Shown: positions 15,830 to 23,565 of the stretch, piece by piece | Layout: every line of letters starts with the position of its first letter | Numbering within the stretch: position 1 is the stretch's first letter | Assembly (NCBI RefSeq): GCF_001653335.1 | Contig: NZ_CP015079.1 | Location: 1,984,001-2,048,000, forward strand | Direction of reading: 5' to 3' | DNA from: Nocardioides dokdonensis FR1436 | GTDB lineage: Bacteria; Actinomycetota; Actinomycetes; Propionibacteriales; Nocardioidaceae | DNA length: 64,000 bases | Notes under the pieces: model-generated | What the model was told of the DNA's origin: nothing | What the model saw: the letters and a program-made list of their open reading frames with translations, nothing else | Databases searched by the model: none | Position numbers and translations under genes: made by a program

Positions 15830-18748
15830 ATGACCGAGACGGTGAGCGGCGCAGCCGACACAGCCACCCAGGGCACGACGACGGGCAGCGGGAAGGGCCT
15901 GACCATGCAGCGCGTCTTCAGCACCGAGGGCATCCACCCCTACGACCAGCTGACCTGGGAGAGCCGCGACGTCGTCCAGACCAACTGGAAGACCGGCGCG
16001 ACCGTCTTCGAGCAGCGCGGTGTCGAGTTCCCCTCCACCTGGTCGGTCAACGCCTCCACCATCGTCACCACCAAGTACTTCCGCGGCGCCGTCGGCACCG
16101 ACGCCCGCGAGCGCAGCCTCAAGCAGCTCGTCGACCGGGTGGTCTCCACCTACGTCAAAGCCGGCCTCGATCACGGCTACTTCGCCACCCAGGCCGACGC
16201 CGAGGTCTTCGAGCACGAGCTGACCTGGCTGCTGGTCAACCAGTACTTCTCCTTCAACTCCCCGGTCTGGTTCAACGTCGGCACGCCGTCGCCGCAGCAG
16301 GTCTCGGCCTGCTTCATCCTCTCGGTCGACGACTCGATGGACTCGATCCTGAACTGGTACAAGGAGGAGGGCTTCATCTTCAAGGGCGGCTCGGGTGCTG
16401 GCCTGAACCTCTCGCGCATCCGCTCCTCCAAGGAGCTCCTCTCCTCCGGCGGCACCGCCTCGGGCCCGGTCTCGTTCATGCGCGGCGCCGACGCCTCCGC
16501 CGGGACCATCAAGTCCGGTGGCGCCACGCGCCGCGCGGCCAAGATGGTCGTCCTCGACGTCGACCACCCCGACATCGAGGAGTTCGTCGCCACCAAGGCG
16601 CGCGAGGAGCACAAGATCCGTGCGCTGCGCGACGCCGGCTTCGACATGGACCTCGGCGGCGAGGACATCACCTCGGTGCAGTACCAGAACGCCAACAACT
16701 CGGTCCGGGTCTCCGACGAGTTCATGCGCGCCGTCGAGGACGGCACCGAGTTCGGGCTGCGCTCGCGCGGCACCGGCGAGGTCATCGAGACCGTCGACGC
16801 CCGCGACCTGTTCCGCAAGATCTCCACCGCCGCGTGGGAGTGCGCCGACCCGGGTCTGCAGTACGACGACACGATCAACGACTGGCACACCAACCCCGAG
16901 ACGGGCCGGATCACCGCGTCCAACCCGTGCTCGGAGTACATGAGCCTCGACAACTCCTCGTGCAACCTCGCGAGCCTGAACCTGCTGAAGTTCCTCAAGG
17001 ACGACGACACCTTCGACGGTGAGCTCTTCGCGAAGGCCGTCGAGGTGATCATCACCGCGATGGACATCTCCATCTGCTTCGCCGACTTCCCGACCGAGCC
17101 GATCGGCCAGACCACCCGCGACTACCGCCAGCTCGGCATCGGCTACGCCAACCTCGGCGCGCTGCTGATGGCGATGGGCCTGGGCTACGACTCCGACGGT
17201 GGCCGCGCGATGGCCGCTTCCATCACCTCGCTGATGACCGGTGTCTCCTACAAGCGCTCGGCCGAGCTGTCCGCCGTGGTGGGCCCCTACACCGGGTACG
17301 CCCGCAACGCCGACGCGCACAAGCGCGTGATGCGCAAGCACCAGGCCGCCAACGACACCGTGCGTCCGGTGCACATCGCCGACTCGCAGGTGCACAAGCT
17401 GGCGACCGCTGCCTGGGCCGACGTCCAGACCCTCGGCGAGGCCAACGGCTTCCGCAACGCGCAGGCCTCCGTGCTCGCGCCCACCGGCACCATCGGCTTC
17501 ATGATGGACTGCGACACCACCGGCATCGAGCCCGACTTCTCGCTGGTGAAGTTCAAGAAGCTCGTCGGCGGCGGCTCCATGCAGATCGTCAACCAGACGA
17601 TCCCGCGGGCGCTGAGGAAGATGGGCTACCAGCCCGAGCAGGTCGAGGCGATCGTCGCCTACATCGCCGAGCACGGCCACGTCATCGACGCGCCCAGCCT
17701 CAAGACCGAGCACTACGAGGTGTTCGACACCGCGATGGGTGCACGTTCCCTCGCGCCGATGGGTCACGTCCGGATGATGGCGGCCTGCCAGCCGTTCCTC
17801 TCCGGCGCCATCTCGAAGACCGTCAACCTTCCCGAGACCGCCACGGTCGAGGAGATCGAGGACATCTACTTCCAGTCCTGGAAGCTCGGGCTGAAAGCGA
17901 CCGCTTGTTACCGCGATAATTGCAAGGTCGGCCAGCCGATGTCCTCGGGCAAGGGCGAGAACAAGGGCGTCGACTCCAACAAGGCAGCCGACGCCCCCGT
18001 GGAGACCAAGGTCGTGGAGAAGGTCGTCTACGCCCCGACCCGCAAGCGCCTGCCCAAGTCGCGCACCTCGCGCACCACGTCGTTCACCGTCGGTGGCGCC
18101 GAGGGCTACATGACCTCGGGTGCCCACGACGACGGCCAACTCGGCGAGGTCTTCCTCAAGCTCGGCAAGCAGGGCTCGACCTTGGCCGGCGTGATGGACG
18201 CGTTCTCGATCGCGGTCAGCATCGGCCTGCAGTACGGCGTCCCGCTGGAGACCTACGTCTCGAAGTTCACCAACCTGCGCTTCGAGCCCGCCGGTCTCAC
18301 CGACGACGCCGACGTGCGGATGGCGCAGTCGATCATGGACTACATCTTCCGCCGCCTGGCCCTGGACTACCTGTCCTTCGAGGACCGCGAGGCCCTGTCG
18401 ATCTACTCGGCCGACGAGCGCCAGCGCTACCTCGAGACCGGCTCCTACGAGCCCGTCGAGGAGACCGGTGGCGCCGCTGAGCTCGTCGACCACCCGATCG
18501 TTGGTCGAGCAGCGAGCGAAGCGAGCGTCGTCGAGACCGCTGAGACTGTCGAGGTCGCCGAGGTCGCCGAGGTCGTCGAGACCACCCGACGCGACACCTC
18601 CGGTGCCCACACCTCGGCCGAGCTGATGGAGAAGATCACCGGCACCGCCGTCGATTCCCCGCTCTGCTTCACCTGCGGCACCAAGATGCGCCCCGCCGGC
18701 TCCTGCTACGTCTGCGAGGGCTGCGGCAGCACCTCCGGCTGCAGCTGA
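15830..18748 (+). CDS. nrdJ: Adenosylcobalamin-dependent ribonucleotide reductase NrdJ
   Basis: A 972-residue class II reductase that makes deoxyribonucleotides using B12 and needs no oxygen. Seen: SACFIL (Cys161), the active-site set NPCSEYMSLDNSSCNL (Cys367, Glu369, Cys378), CADPGLQYDDTIND, PTGTIGFMMDCDTTGIEPDF and a C-terminal cysteine cluster (FTCGTKM...CYVCEGCG...GCS) that recycles the disulfide or binds zinc. The ATG at 15830 has GAGGAG seven bases upstream. Residues about 885-915 form a low-complexity Val/Glu/Ala linker containing a dispersed DNA repeat. NrdR boxes upstream of nrdR probably control this gene by readthrough. Confidence 0.96.
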   Translation: MTETVSGAADTATQGTTTGSGKGLTMQRVFSTEGIHPYDQLTWESRDVVQTNWKTGATVFEQRGVEFPSTWSVNASTIVTTKYFRGAVGTDARERSLKQLVDRVVSTYVKAGLDHGYFATQADAEVFEHELTWLLVNQYFSFNSPVWFNVGTPSPQQVSACFILSVDDSMDSILNWYKEEGFIFKGGSGAGLNLSRIRSSKELLSSGGTASGPVSFMRGADASAGTIKSGGATRRAAKMVVLDVDHPDIEEFVATKAREEHKIRALRDAGFDMDLGGEDITSVQYQNANNSVRVSDEFMRAVEDGTEFGLRSRGTGEVIETVDARDLFRKISTAAWECADPGLQYDDTINDWHTNPETGRITASNPCSEYMSLDNSSCNLASLNLLKFLKDDDTFDGELFAKAVEVIITAMDISICFADFPTEPIGQTTRDYRQLGIGYANLGALLMAMGLGYDSDGGRAMAASITSLMTGVSYKRSAELSAVVGPYTGYARNADAHKRVMRKHQAANDTVRPVHIADSQVHKLATAAWADVQTLGEANGFRNAQASVLAPTGTIGFMMDCDTTGIEPDFSLVKFKKLVGGGSMQIVNQTIPRALRKMGYQPEQVEAIVAYIAEHGHVIDAPSLKTEHYEVFDTAMGARSLAPMGHVRMMAACQPFLSGAISKTVNLPETATVEEIEDIYFQSWKLGLKATACYRDNCKVGQPMSSGKGENKGVDSNKAADAPVETKVVEKVVYAPTRKRLPKSRTSRTTSFTVGGAEGYMTSGAHDDGQLGEVFLKLGKQGSTLAGVMDAFSIAVSIGLQYGVPLETYVSKFTNLRFEPAGLTDDADVRMAQSIMDYIFRRLALDYLSFEDREALSIYSADERQRYLETGSYEPVEETGGAAELVDHPIVGRAASEASVVETAETVEVAEVAEVVETTRRDTSGAHTSAELMEKITGTAVDSPLCFTCGTKMRPAGSCYVCEGCGSTSGCS
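18503..18538 (-). repeat. Dispersed GGTCTCGA...TCGACC repeat inside nrdJ
   Basis: A 36-bp imperfect palindrome that on the minus strand starts GGTCTCGACGACGCTCGC and ends GCTCGACC. It is read in frame as residues 892-903 of NrdJ (VGRAASEASVVE). A shorter member of the same family lies at 26120-26138. Confidence 0.7.
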
Positions 18749-18763
18749 TTCACTAGCCGTACG

Positions 18764-18796
18764 ACGACCCCGACGCCCTGATGGTGTCGGGGTCGT
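18764..18796 (+). terminator. Terminator after nrdJ
   Basis: ACGACCCCGAC (18764-18774) pairs perfectly with 18786-18796 over an 11-base loop, starting 15 bases after the nrdJ stop. Confidence 0.8.
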
Positions 18797-18813
18797 TCGT
18801 GTTCGGACGGCAT

Positions 18814-19308
18814 AGCCATGGCCTGCGCAACACCAAGCAGATCTACGAGACCTTCGGCCCCCTCGCGCCGACCCGCATGCAGGCCCGCGGCGGCGACGGC
18901 CTCGCCGTGCGGTTCGTGCCCGCGAGCCGCGACGACGCGGTCGGGGTCGCCGACGACCAGGTCGAGGCGCTGCTCGAGGACGGTTGGGACCCCGCCAAGG
19001 TCGCCTTGCTCACCACCGGGCACCGCCACCCCGTGCAGACCGAGCAGTTCGAGCGGCACGGGCCCATCGGCTACTGGCGCTCCTTCTGGGACGGCGAGGA
19101 CGTCTTCTACGGGCACGTCCTCGGTTCCAAGGGACTCGAGCGCGCTTGCGTCGTACTGTGCGTCAACGAGGCGGGCGAGCGTGATCGTGCGCGTGAACGC
19201 CTCTACGTCGGCATGTCGCGGGCCACCGACGTGTTGGTCGTCGTGGGTGACCCCGAGGTCGTCCGCCGCGTGGGTGGCGACGAGGTCGCAAGAAGATTGG
19301 GGATCTGA
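18814..19308 (+). pseudogene. 3' remnant of a UvrD-like helicase gene
   Basis: About 160 codons match only the C-terminal part of a superfamily 1 helicase. LRNTKQIYETFGPLAP opens the fragment, HVLGSKGLERACVVL resembles motif V and ERLYVGMSRATDVLVVVGD resembles motif VI. All N-terminal ATPase motifs are missing, and the frame opens directly inside the nrdJ terminator with no ribosome site. A deletion has therefore joined the nrdJ end to the middle of a helicase gene. The stop codon abuts the ATG of the SIR2 gene, so the two were probably one operon. Confidence 0.75.
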
Positions 19309-20802
19309 ATGAGCGAGCAGCTGCCTCCAGGGCACCTCTTCGTGGTGCATGGCCGCATCGAGAGCGTGGTGCACGACGCTGCGGTCGTCCCCACATCTGA
19401 CGGGATGCACTTCCGCTCCTACTGGCACGAGCTCCTCGGCGAACGGCGGCGCGAGGACGTCAGGCCTCCCGGCTGGCCGGGGCCCGGGTGGGGGCGCGCT
19501 GCTGATGGCAGCAACCTCTGGTTCGTGAGCGTGGGGGCCACGTCGCGCATCGACGCCACTGCTGTGGTGGCGCGCACCCTCGGTGCGGTGCGCAGCGCGG
19601 CAGAGGCTCAGCTCGGCAGACAGGAGAATCGTGTCCTCCCGGTCATCGCCGTCCCTGTCACGGGCATCGCGGGCGGTGGGCACGGTGAGCGGCGTGGTGA
19701 CCTTCTCAAGGACCTGATGGCCGGGCTCCACGAGATGGCCGCCGAGCTGTGCGTGGACGTGGCGCTCGTGACACCGGACGCTGCGGTGCACGCAGCCGCC
19801 CAGCGCCTGCGTGCACCGCTGCTGGAGGACGTCCTGACGGAAGGGCTGAGATCGACGGCTCAACGGCTGGGTGAGCAAGCCAGGCGAGGCGAGCTGGCGT
19901 TGTTCCTGGGCGCCGGGGCCAGCATCCCAGCCGGCCTCCCGAGCTGGGACGAGCTGCTCCAGCAGTTGGCCACCGACTATGACGGCTCGCTGGTCGGGCT
20001 CTCTCCAGTGGATCAGGCCGAGCTGCTCGAGAAAAGGTTCCCCGACTTCCGTCACCGGGTGGCCGAGCGGGTGCGGGGGGCGGGACGGCCCTCGCTGGCC
20101 CATGCCCTGCTCGCGTCGCTGGGGTGCCGCGAAGTCGTGACCACCAACTACGACACGTTGTACGAGCAGGCGGTGACAGCGCGCGGCGCACAGGTCACCC
20201 GCATCCTGCCGGGTGCTGACAACCCAGGTTCGACCGGCTGGGTTCTCAAGCTGCACGGGGACGTGGATCGCCCTGGGTCGATCGTTCTGACCCGTCGCAG
20301 CTTCGTCCTCTTCGACTCTCGGACCCGTCCCGCAGGAGCCCTCCTCCAGACGTTGTTGATGACCCGCCACCTGCTCGTCGTCGGCGCGTCGATGCAGGAC
20401 GACAACGTGGTGCGCCTGATGCACGAGGTCGAGGAGTACCGAGAGTCGCACCGCATGACCGGCCGATTCGGGACGCTGCTCGACGTCGACGCGGCAGGGC
20501 CTCGTCGCGAGCTGTGGGAGAAGCAGCTCGACTGGGTCAGCCTGCCGGGTACGCCGTTCGCCGAGACCTCACGCACGCTCGAGATCCTCCTCGACCTCGT
20601 CGCCCACCACGCCAGTGAGGACGTCCCCTGGCTGCTGGACGAGCGCTTCGCATCGCTCCTCGAGTCGGAGGAGGAACGAGAGATCGCGCAGGCCCTGCGT
20701 CGGGTCAGGGAGTCCCTTCCCGACGGACACACGGTCTGGGCTGAGGTTGCTCGCGCCCTGGACGGCTTCGGAGCACGCCCCCGAGGCCGCTCGAGGCCGT
20801 GA
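19309..20802 (+). CDS. SIR2-domain protein with divergent macro-like N-terminus
   Basis: 497 residues. The SIR2_2-type domain (about 195-435) shows LFLGAGASIPAGLPSWDEL, VVTTNYDTLYEQA (Asn280), WVLKLHGDVD (His316) and LLVVGASMQDDNVVRLM. Such domains bind or hydrolyse NAD and are frequent in phage defence. Residues 8-170 look like a divergent macro (ADP-ribose-binding) fold: FVVHGRIESVVHDAAVVPTS, then VIAVPVTGIAGGGHGERRGD and VALVTPDAAVHAAAQ. That part is inferred from motif order only. The ATG directly follows the stop of the decayed helicase, so translation may depend on a weak GGGGAT site. It converges on a nuclease-like gene. Confidence 0.8.
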   Translation: MSEQLPPGHLFVVHGRIESVVHDAAVVPTSDGMHFRSYWHELLGERRREDVRPPGWPGPGWGRAADGSNLWFVSVGATSRIDATAVVARTLGAVRSAAEAQLGRQENRVLPVIAVPVTGIAGGGHGERRGDLLKDLMAGLHEMAAELCVDVALVTPDAAVHAAAQRLRAPLLEDVLTEGLRSTAQRLGEQARRGELALFLGAGASIPAGLPSWDELLQQLATDYDGSLVGLSPVDQAELLEKRFPDFRHRVAERVRGAGRPSLAHALLASLGCREVVTTNYDTLYEQAVTARGAQVTRILPGADNPGSTGWVLKLHGDVDRPGSIVLTRRSFVLFDSRTRPAGALLQTLLMTRHLLVVGASMQDDNVVRLMHEVEEYRESHRMTGRFGTLLDVDAAGPRRELWEKQLDWVSLPGTPFAETSRTLEILLDLVAHHASEDVPWLLDERFASLLESEEEREIAQALRRVRESLPDGHTVWAEVARALDGFGARPRGRSRP

Positions 20803-20819
20803 GGGAAAGCGTCGAGACC

Positions 20820-21317
20820 TCAGAGCTGGAGGTTCGCGTGGCCGCGCAGATGCGTGAGCAGCTGCAGCATCCGGTAGGCAGGCTCGCCGGTCGTTTTCGT
20901 GTGCTTGCTCGCGAGGTCCACCAGCGACTGCACACGCCCCGTGAACTCCTTGTTGGCCACAAGGGTGAACTCCTCGGAGGCGGCGTGCTGCTCGATGCGC
21001 TCGACCAGACCACTCGGGACGATCGGTGACCAGAACTCCAGGTGCAGGTTCGCCGTCGGGTAGAGACGCTCGGCGTACCTGCGCGCCGAAGCCATCTTCG
21101 TCCGCACCTTTTTCGTGGTGAAGTCGTAGGTGCCGTACTGGAGGCCCTCCAGGTGGATGGCCACCTCGGCGACGAACACGTCGATCTGCTCGCCCAGACG
21201 GACTCCGATAACGTCGATCTCACCCTGGGCGTCGGGAAGGAACGTGTTGAAGGTGATCGACTGGCACTTCTCGACGTGACGCAGGTATGCGCCCGCGATG
21301 CTCTCGCCCATGTCCAT
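20820..21317 (-). CDS. PD-(D/E)XK nuclease-like protein, possibly inactive
   Basis: 165 residues, no clear family. GEIDVIGV...VFVAEVAIHLEG resembles the core of PD-(D/E)XK nucleases (Glu33, Asp35, Glu51), but the expected lysine two residues after Glu51 is alanine (Ala53). The catalytic site may therefore be degenerate or use another residue. It starts 12 bases after the stop of the NrtR-type gene on the same strand, so the two form an operon. A small hairpin (21319-21340) spans the junction. Met3 is an alternative start. Confidence 0.6.
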   Translation of the reverse strand: MDMGESIAGAYLRHVEKCQSITFNTFLPDAQGEIDVIGVRLGEQIDVFVAEVAIHLEGLQYGTYDFTTKKVRTKMASARRYAERLYPTANLHLEFWSPIVPSGLVERIEQHAASEEFTLVANKEFTGRVQSLVDLASKHTKTTGEPAYRMLQLLTHLRGHANLQL

Positions 21318-21328
21318 GCCGAGGGACT

Positions 21329-22078
21329 CTAGGCCCTCGGCGACCTGGGAAGCGGGAACGGCCCGGCCTCAGCGTCACGTACCGAGGCCCGACGCAGCCG
21401 GTAGAGCTGCGCCGGGCGACCGACGGTCTCCGAGGTCAGCACCGGCTCACCGCGCGAGTCCAGCTCCGCCTCCAGGTAGGGCAGCATCCGTCGGTTGAAC
21501 GTGTCGCGCTTCAGCGGCTCGTCGAGGACGGCCTCGTGCACGTGCCGCAGCTGGCTGAGCGTGTACGGCGCCCGCAGCAGGCCGAGCGGGTCGGGGGAGC
21601 GCTCGTAGCGGCGGCGGGCGCGGCGTACGGCCGTCGTCACCATCTCGTCGTGGTCGTAGGCCAGCGGTTCGGGTGTGATGCGACGCCCCCGGTCGGCGCG
21701 ACCGTGCAGGGGGAGCACCTCGGTGGTCTCCTGGGGCAGTCGCGCGAGGTGCTCGGTGAGGAGCGACGTCACGTGGGCGACCGAGACCACCCAGCCGCGC
21801 TCGTCCCGACTGGGGTCGTCGTACACGTCGATCATCTGCACGCGCAGACTGCGACGCGGCCGCAGGGAGAGCTTCTCGGCCATCAGCTCGATGACCGTCT
21901 CCCGGATCGTCTGGCGCTCGTGGACGAAGCGGCCTGGCAGCACGGCCCGGCCGTCTGGGCGTCGGAGTGCCACCAGACCGAGCTCTAGATGGCGACTGCC
22001 TGCTGGCTCCGGGATCGTCAGAACGACGAGGTCCACGGCCAGGTTGGGGCGGGGGTAGTCGGTGAGCGCGGAGGGCAT
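21329..22078 (-). CDS. NrtR-type transcriptional regulator (Nudix-like + winged helix)
   Basis: 249 residues. The N-terminal half is a Nudix-like domain with a degenerate Nudix box (LPGRFVHERQTIRETVIELM; the catalytic REL/EExG residues are changed), as in NrtR regulators that bind ADP-ribose but do not hydrolyse it. The C-terminal part has the NrtR winged helix (PYTLSQLRHVHEAVL, then KRDTFNRRMLPY). TAATCT lies exactly six bases before the ATG, indicating leaderless mRNA. A 17-bp palindrome at 22103-22119 in the divergent promoter is its likely operator. NrtR members elsewhere repress NAD-metabolism genes. Confidence 0.85.
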   Translation of the reverse strand: MPSALTDYPRPNLAVDLVVLTIPEPAGSRHLELGLVALRRPDGRAVLPGRFVHERQTIRETVIELMAEKLSLRPRRSLRVQMIDVYDDPSRDERGWVVSVAHVTSLLTEHLARLPQETTEVLPLHGRADRGRRITPEPLAYDHDEMVTTAVRRARRRYERSPDPLGLLRAPYTLSQLRHVHEAVLDEPLKRDTFNRRMLPYLEAELDSRGEPVLTSETVGRPAQLYRLRRASVRDAEAGPFPLPRSPRA

Positions 22079-22102
22079 AGCAGCAGATTAGCGCAACGGT
22101 GC

Positions 22103-22119
22103 GCATATCCGTGATATGC
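22103..22119. promoter_or_regulatory. Palindromic operator candidate for the NrtR-type regulator
   Basis: GCATATCCGTGATATGC is a perfect 7-3-7 palindrome in the 70-base divergent region. It is 12 bases upstream of the regulator's -10 box and overlaps TATGCT (22115-22120), a possible -10 for the rightward operon. Confidence 0.75.
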
Positions 22120-22148
22120 TCACATCCTCACAAACTCCGGAGGTCCCC

Positions 22149-22658
22149 ATGACTGCTCAGCCCGAGCCCACCATCGAGCTCTTCCGCACCGCCACCGGTC
22201 AGCGGCTGCACATCCTCGGCTGCCCCCACGTGGGCAGCCCCGTGGTCGCTGCGACTGCGAACGACCTCGCGCGCCTGGCGATCTGCACGTGGTGCCGGGC
22301 TGAGATCCACGGCACGGGTCGCACGTACTGCCACAGTCTGGATGACGCGATGCGCGTGCTCGGCTGCTGGGAGGGCACCCACCGGCTCATCCGTGACGCG
22401 CTGCGCTTCGTTGCCTACGACGAGATCTGGCTGCCGCACAGCGACTCCTACATCGCGCTGGGTCGGGGCGGACGCTGCGTCGCCCGGGTCGGCAAGGGTT
22501 ACGTCACCATCGCCGCCACCGAGACCTACGTCGAGCTGCCTGGTCACCGCGCGGGCCGGGGTGGAGGCGCCCCCCGGGTCGAACGGCTCGGTCCGATCTG
22601 CCCACGCCACTTCCTCGCCACGTCGATCGCCGGCGTGTGCGACGCCTGCGAGTCCTGA
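22149..22658 (+). CDS. Zinc-ribbon-like protein of unknown function
   Basis: 169 residues, no family recognised. Two metal-site-like clusters are visible: His21-Cys25-His27 with Cys46-Cys49 (CTWC), and a C-terminal Cys151-His154 with Cys164-Cys167 (CPRHF...CDAC). The middle part (FVAYDEIWLPHSDSYIALG) looks like a small beta-rich domain. The ATG at 22149 has GGAGGT at proper distance; an upstream ATG lies in the operator. It is the first gene of the rightward unit and shares a CACATCCT element in its leader with the next gene. Confidence 0.65.
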   Translation: MTAQPEPTIELFRTATGQRLHILGCPHVGSPVVAATANDLARLAICTWCRAEIHGTGRTYCHSLDDAMRVLGCWEGTHRLIRDALRFVAYDEIWLPHSDSYIALGRGGRCVARVGKGYVTIAATETYVELPGHRAGRGGGAPRVERLGPICPRHFLATSIAGVCDACES

Positions 22659-22676
22659 GCTTCCTGCTTACATGAC

Positions 22677-22695
22677 CTCAATTTGAGCACATCCT
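22677..22695 (+). promoter_or_regulatory. Possible promoter element before the ARPP-1 gene
   Basis: CTCAATTTGAG (22677-22687) is a short palindrome followed by CACATCCT (22688-22695). CACATCCT also occurs at 22121-22128 upstream of the zinc-ribbon gene, in both cases shortly before the ribosome site. This suggests a shared -10 (CATCCT) or operator half. Confidence 0.35.
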
Positions 22696-22713
22696 AGAGA
22701 AGGAGGTGGGGCA

Positions 22714-23565
22714 ATGAAGCTCCACGTAGGCCAGGGGACCACCATCGGCTCCCTCACGATCTTCCCGGTGTGGCACGACCGCGCCGTGCCTGCCCGACGC
22801 CGCTACGACACCGCCCACGACGCGCTCGTGGTCACCGAGGTGACCGACGGACCGGACGTCCCCCAGCTGCAGGTGCACAACCCGGGGGAACGGCCGGTGC
22901 TGGTGCTCGACGGCCAGCTCTTCGAGGGTGGCTGGCAGCACCGGATGGCGACGCGGTCCCTGCTCGTCCCTGCTGGCCAGCAGGCCCGCGTCGACGTCGC
23001 CTGCGTCGAGCAGTCGCGCTGGAGCGGCGACCTGGAGCAGACCACCCGGGGGCGCCGAGCGCCGACGTACGTGCGGGAGGGCTTCGAGCGGCCCGGCCAG
23101 CAGGCCGAGGTCTGGCGCCGGGTCCAGGCGTACGCCGGCTCGTCGCCGACGTCCTCGCTCGTCGACGGCATGGACGCCCTCGACGACCAGGTGGAGCTGC
23201 TGCGCCGCCTGGTGCGGCCGCTCGCCGGTCAGACCGGCGTCGTCATCGGGGTCGGCGGCCAGCCGCTGACCTTCGAGCTCTTCGACCACCCGGCGACGCT
23301 GGTCGAGCAGCTGCCCCAGCTGCTGCGAGCTGCGGCGCTCGACGGCCACGGCCGGCCCAGCCTGCCGACCCCCGGACGCCGCGCTCGACGCCTGGTCGAG
23401 CGCATCGAGCGCACCCGCCTCGACTGGGAACCTGCCGTCGGACAGCTCTCGACCCTCGGTCGCGCGACCACCGGCCACCTCGACGTGATGTCGCTGCGAC
23501 ACGGCTACCGGCCCGTCCACCTGCGCGCCACGCACCGCACCCACCCGATCCTCCAGGAGGCCTGA
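22714..23565 (+). CDS. ARPP-1 family protein (ADP-ribosylglycohydrolase-associated)
   Basis: 283 residues. The N-terminal 110 residues match what I know of the ARPP-1 family, named for its association with ADP-ribosylglycohydrolases and rhodanese-like phosphatases: LTIFPVW, ALVVTEV, VPQLQVHN, PVLVLDGQLFEGGWQHR, TRSLLVPAG and VACVEQSRW. Its biochemical role is unknown; it is predicted to act in ADP-ribose or NAD-derived nucleotide metabolism. The ATG has a strong AAGGAGGT site. The stop overlaps the next ATG by one base (TGATG), so it is coupled to the glycohydrolase-phosphatase. Confidence 0.85.
   Translation: MKLHVGQGTTIGSLTIFPVWHDRAVPARRRYDTAHDALVVTEVTDGPDVPQLQVHNPGERPVLVLDGQLFEGGWQHRMATRSLLVPAGQQARVDVACVEQSRWSGDLEQTTRGRRAPTYVREGFERPGQQAEVWRRVQAYAGSSPTSSLVDGMDALDDQVELLRRLVRPLAGQTGVVIGVGGQPLTFELFDHPATLVEQLPQLLRAAALDGHGRPSLPTPGRRARRLVERIERTRLDWEPAVGQLSTLGRATTGHLDVMSLRHGYRPVHLRATHRTHPILQEA

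Noticed and set aside
15596..18610. Open frame of about 1000 codons on the minus strand opposite nrdJ
   Set aside because: It is a by-product of strong GC bias at third codon positions; the composition is unlike a real protein and nrdJ on the other strand is certain.
18781..19308. A complete small helicase-like gene starting at the ATG at 18781
   Set aside because: That ATG lies inside the nrdJ terminator with no ribosome site, and the protein lacks all N-terminal helicase motifs, so it is treated as a remnant.
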